NCBI GenBank assembly: GCA_034430155.1
Contig: DAOUET010000092.1
Location: 68,597 to 132,596 of the forward strand
Direction of reading: 5' to 3'
From: DAOUET01 sp034430155
Lineage (GTDB): Bacteria > Chloroflexota > Anaerolineae > Anaerolineales > UBA4823
DNA: 64,000 bases
Shown one piece after another: positions 63,012 to 64,000 of this stretch (the first letter of the stretch is position 1; every line of letters begins with the position of its first letter). The notes under the pieces were generated by a model. It did no database searches. It had not been told where the DNA came from and was given only the letters and a program-made list of their open reading frames with translations. The translations under genes were made by a program, and so were the position numbers.

Positions 63012-63173
63012 ACCTCGGTGATCCGTCTGGTGGGTTCAGTTCTGCAGGAACAGGCGGATGAATGGCAAATTACTAGCCGCTACTTCAGCCTCGAGTCTAT
63101 GAGTAAACTCCACAGCCCCCAGCCTTTGGCTGTGGCTGAGCCGGTCCCGTTTACATTGGCTCCAGTGCATTGA
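63012..63173 (+). mobile_element. IS256-type (mutator) transposase C-terminal remnant
   Basis: The frame gives SVIRLVGSVLQEQADEWQ, ITSRYFSLESMSKL and a stop at 63171-63173. This is the characteristic C-terminus of IS256-family transposases (…LRLVGAVLxEQxDEW…RRYxSLE…). Nothing of the catalytic DDE region is present; hutH has replaced it on the left. No terminal inverted repeats were identified. Confidence 0.7.
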
Positions 63174-63232
63174 CCTTCGTGACATCCTTCATGCGCACAT
63201 GGTGAATTTATACCATTGACTGAGACGACCAA

Positions 63233-63264
63233 GACACGATAATCGGTCTGCCGTGTCCTTTTTT
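63233..63264 (+). terminator. Terminator after hutH/IS remnant
   Basis: GACACG (63233-63238) and CGTGTC (63252-63257) arms with a 13-base loop followed by CTTTTTT. Short stem but a good T-tract. Confidence 0.5.
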
Positions 63265-63350
63265 ATCGATTATCCTTATCATACTAGACACTAACAACCG
63301 TTTCTCGGTCGGCTCGCAGCTTTTGACAAGTGCGTAGCAGGGCTTATAAG

Positions 63351-63425
63351 GACAAACGCCAGGGTGAGGGGGGCACCCTGACGCTTGTCTATCCATATCA
63401 TACAATAAATTTCTGCGAAATGCAA
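63351..63425 (-). ncRNA. Candidate small RNA unit, copy 1 (promoter plus 5' hairpin)
   Basis: On the minus strand TTGCAT (63420-63425), exactly 17 bases, TATGAT (63397-63402), then a hairpin beginning about 8 bases after the -10, at the expected +1. The hairpin (63389 down to 63351) has a 16-bp stem with two G-U pairs and the loop CCCCCCT. Transcript 3' end not determined. The plus strand shows no gene here. Confidence 0.6.
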
Positions 63426-63528
63426 GTAAAACTTACATGTTTGTCAAAATATTGTGGGATATTGGTGGGTAAAAGTAAAAAATCTCACAGGTCGGTGGTG
63501 TCTTGGTCAGCGGGATAGCCTCTAAATA

Positions 63529-63602
63529 GTCAAACGCCTGGGTGAGGGGGGCACCCAGACGTTCGACCAAGTAATAATACCTTAATTTATCAAGGAATGC
63601 AA
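63529..63602 (-). ncRNA. Candidate small RNA unit, copy 2 (promoter plus 5' hairpin)
   Basis: Same architecture as copy 1: TTGCAT (63597-63602), 17 bases, TATTAT (63574-63579), hairpin from 63567 down to 63529 with a 16-bp stem, two G-U pairs at the same positions and an identical CCCCCCT loop. Stem bases differ from copy 1 in matched pairs (GAC/GTC and CAG/CTG columns), i.e. compensatory changes. A T6 run lies at about 63480 downstream. Confidence 0.6.
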
Positions 63603-63688
63603 GGGTCTTTTTATCCAAAAGCGGTTAGCGATTATTAAGGTTGGGCAGAATGTTGTGCTTGGGGCATATCCAAATCCATGTCGCAGCA

Positions 63689-63760
63689 AGCCCCAACCGG
63701 GACTCGAACCCGGATCTCGGCCTTAGGAGAGCCTCGCTCTATCCATTGAGCTATTGGGGC
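63689..63760 (-). tRNA. tRNA-Arg (anticodon CCT)
   Basis: Minus strand: acceptor GCCCCAA pairs with TTGGGGC; D-arm GCTC...GAGC; anticodon loop CTCCTAA (anticodon CCT); T-arm CCGGG-TTCGAGT-CCCGG. CCA is not encoded. The first anticodon-stem pair (27-43) looks mismatched. Confidence 0.9.
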
Positions 63761-63871
63761 GTTCGAAGAAAATTATAGCATCTGCAAGGCTGCACAACAA
63801 GCTCTGGTTAAACCTATGTATTACCAAACAGGTGGAGGCTCTGATTGCCCAGGCCTCTTTTTCCCCCTGAA

Positions 63872-64000
63872 CTATTCCAGACTGCCGGTGGCAATCGCTA
63901 ACTTGACCTCGCCAATCGCTTTTGTCACCTGGATATCACGAGGACATGCCTCAGTGCAGTTAAAAATTGTGTGGCAGCGATAGACGCCAAATTGGTCGTT
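63872..64000 (-). CDS. sdhB: Succinate dehydrogenase/fumarate reductase iron-sulfur subunit, C-terminal end (truncated by window edge)
   Basis: The last 42 residues, read in from the right edge: GVYRCHTIFNCTEACPRDI contains the C-terminal [3Fe-4S]/[4Fe-4S] cysteines (C..C...CP), then QVTKAIGEVKLAIATG. This is the end of SdhB/FrdB, the electron-transfer subunit of complex II. Confidence 0.88.
   Translation of the reverse strand, partial: NDQFGVYRCHTIFNCTEACPRDIQVTKAIGEVKLAIATGSLE

Noticed and set aside
63325..63602. CRISPR-like or attC-like array at the two similar hairpins
   Set aside because: Only two copies, ~180 bases apart, with diverged flanks and promoter motifs; no spacers, cas genes or attC core sites.

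Overview
The window looks like a mostly housekeeping stretch of a Chloroflexota chromosome, most likely class Anaerolineae. This assignment is by inference from gene content. The supporting signs are a mevalonate kinase next to an archaeal-type isopentenyl phosphate kinase, many Thr/Pro-linker lipoproteins, a fhaA-fhaB-ftsW/pbp block like that of Actinobacteria but with FtsW and PBP fused, a mycobacterial-type adenosine kinase, GerW-family proteins, and sigma70-like promoters (TTGACA/TATAAT, about 17-base spacer). Several genes start with GTG or TTG, and a few may be leaderless.

Layout. 1-8.2 kb: end of an ADP-forming acyl-CoA synthetase, an M20 peptidase/PfkB kinase pair, a UbiA-type prenyltransferase, mevalonate kinase and isopentenyl phosphate kinase, then dgt and greA. 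8.2-17.2 kb (minus strand): an unknown membrane protein, topA, manC, dprA, rimM, khpA, rpsP and ffh. 17.4-19.7 kb: degV, two decayed genes (one a methionine/cysteine PLP enzyme with a large internal deletion) and a small unknown protein. 19.8-28.6 kb: a heterodimeric ABC exporter, a beta-propeller protein, an M23 lipoprotein, recA and an NBR1-type lipoprotein. 28.7-32.2 kb (minus): a methionine-cycle operon mtnA-adenosine kinase-ahcY. 32.2-34.9 kb (minus): a SLC13/ArsB-like transporter between two universal stress proteins. 35-44.3 kb: a lytic transglycosylase, a peptide-binding protein, secG, a PHP protein, a lipoprotein and uvrB. 44.6-49.1 kb: a complete amino-acid ABC importer (aapJQMP). 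49.2-57 kb: a lipoprotein, the rtcB-archease operon, fhaA-fhaB, mtnP and the FtsW-PBP fusion. 57.1-58.3 kb (minus): a three-gene GerW cluster.

The last part, 58.3-63.7 kb, is accessory and partly decayed. It holds a bona fide IntI-type integron integrase without recognisable attC sites, a nucleotidyltransferase module broken by one in-frame stop, a cysteine-desulfurase-like fragment, a histidine/aromatic ammonia-lyase, an IS256-type transposase remnant, and two near-copies of an apparent small RNA unit on the minus strand. A tRNA-Arg(CCT) and the end of sdhB close the window.

The strongest candidates for something undescribed are the paired RNA units at 63.35-63.60 kb (promoter plus 16-bp hairpin with a C6 loop and compensatory changes between copies), the integron integrase, the FtsW fusion whose transpeptidase half has lost its catalytic motifs, and an 18-bp palindromic repeat that sits in the same orientation just upstream of both topA and recA. 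All calls are from reading the sequence; no database search was run.
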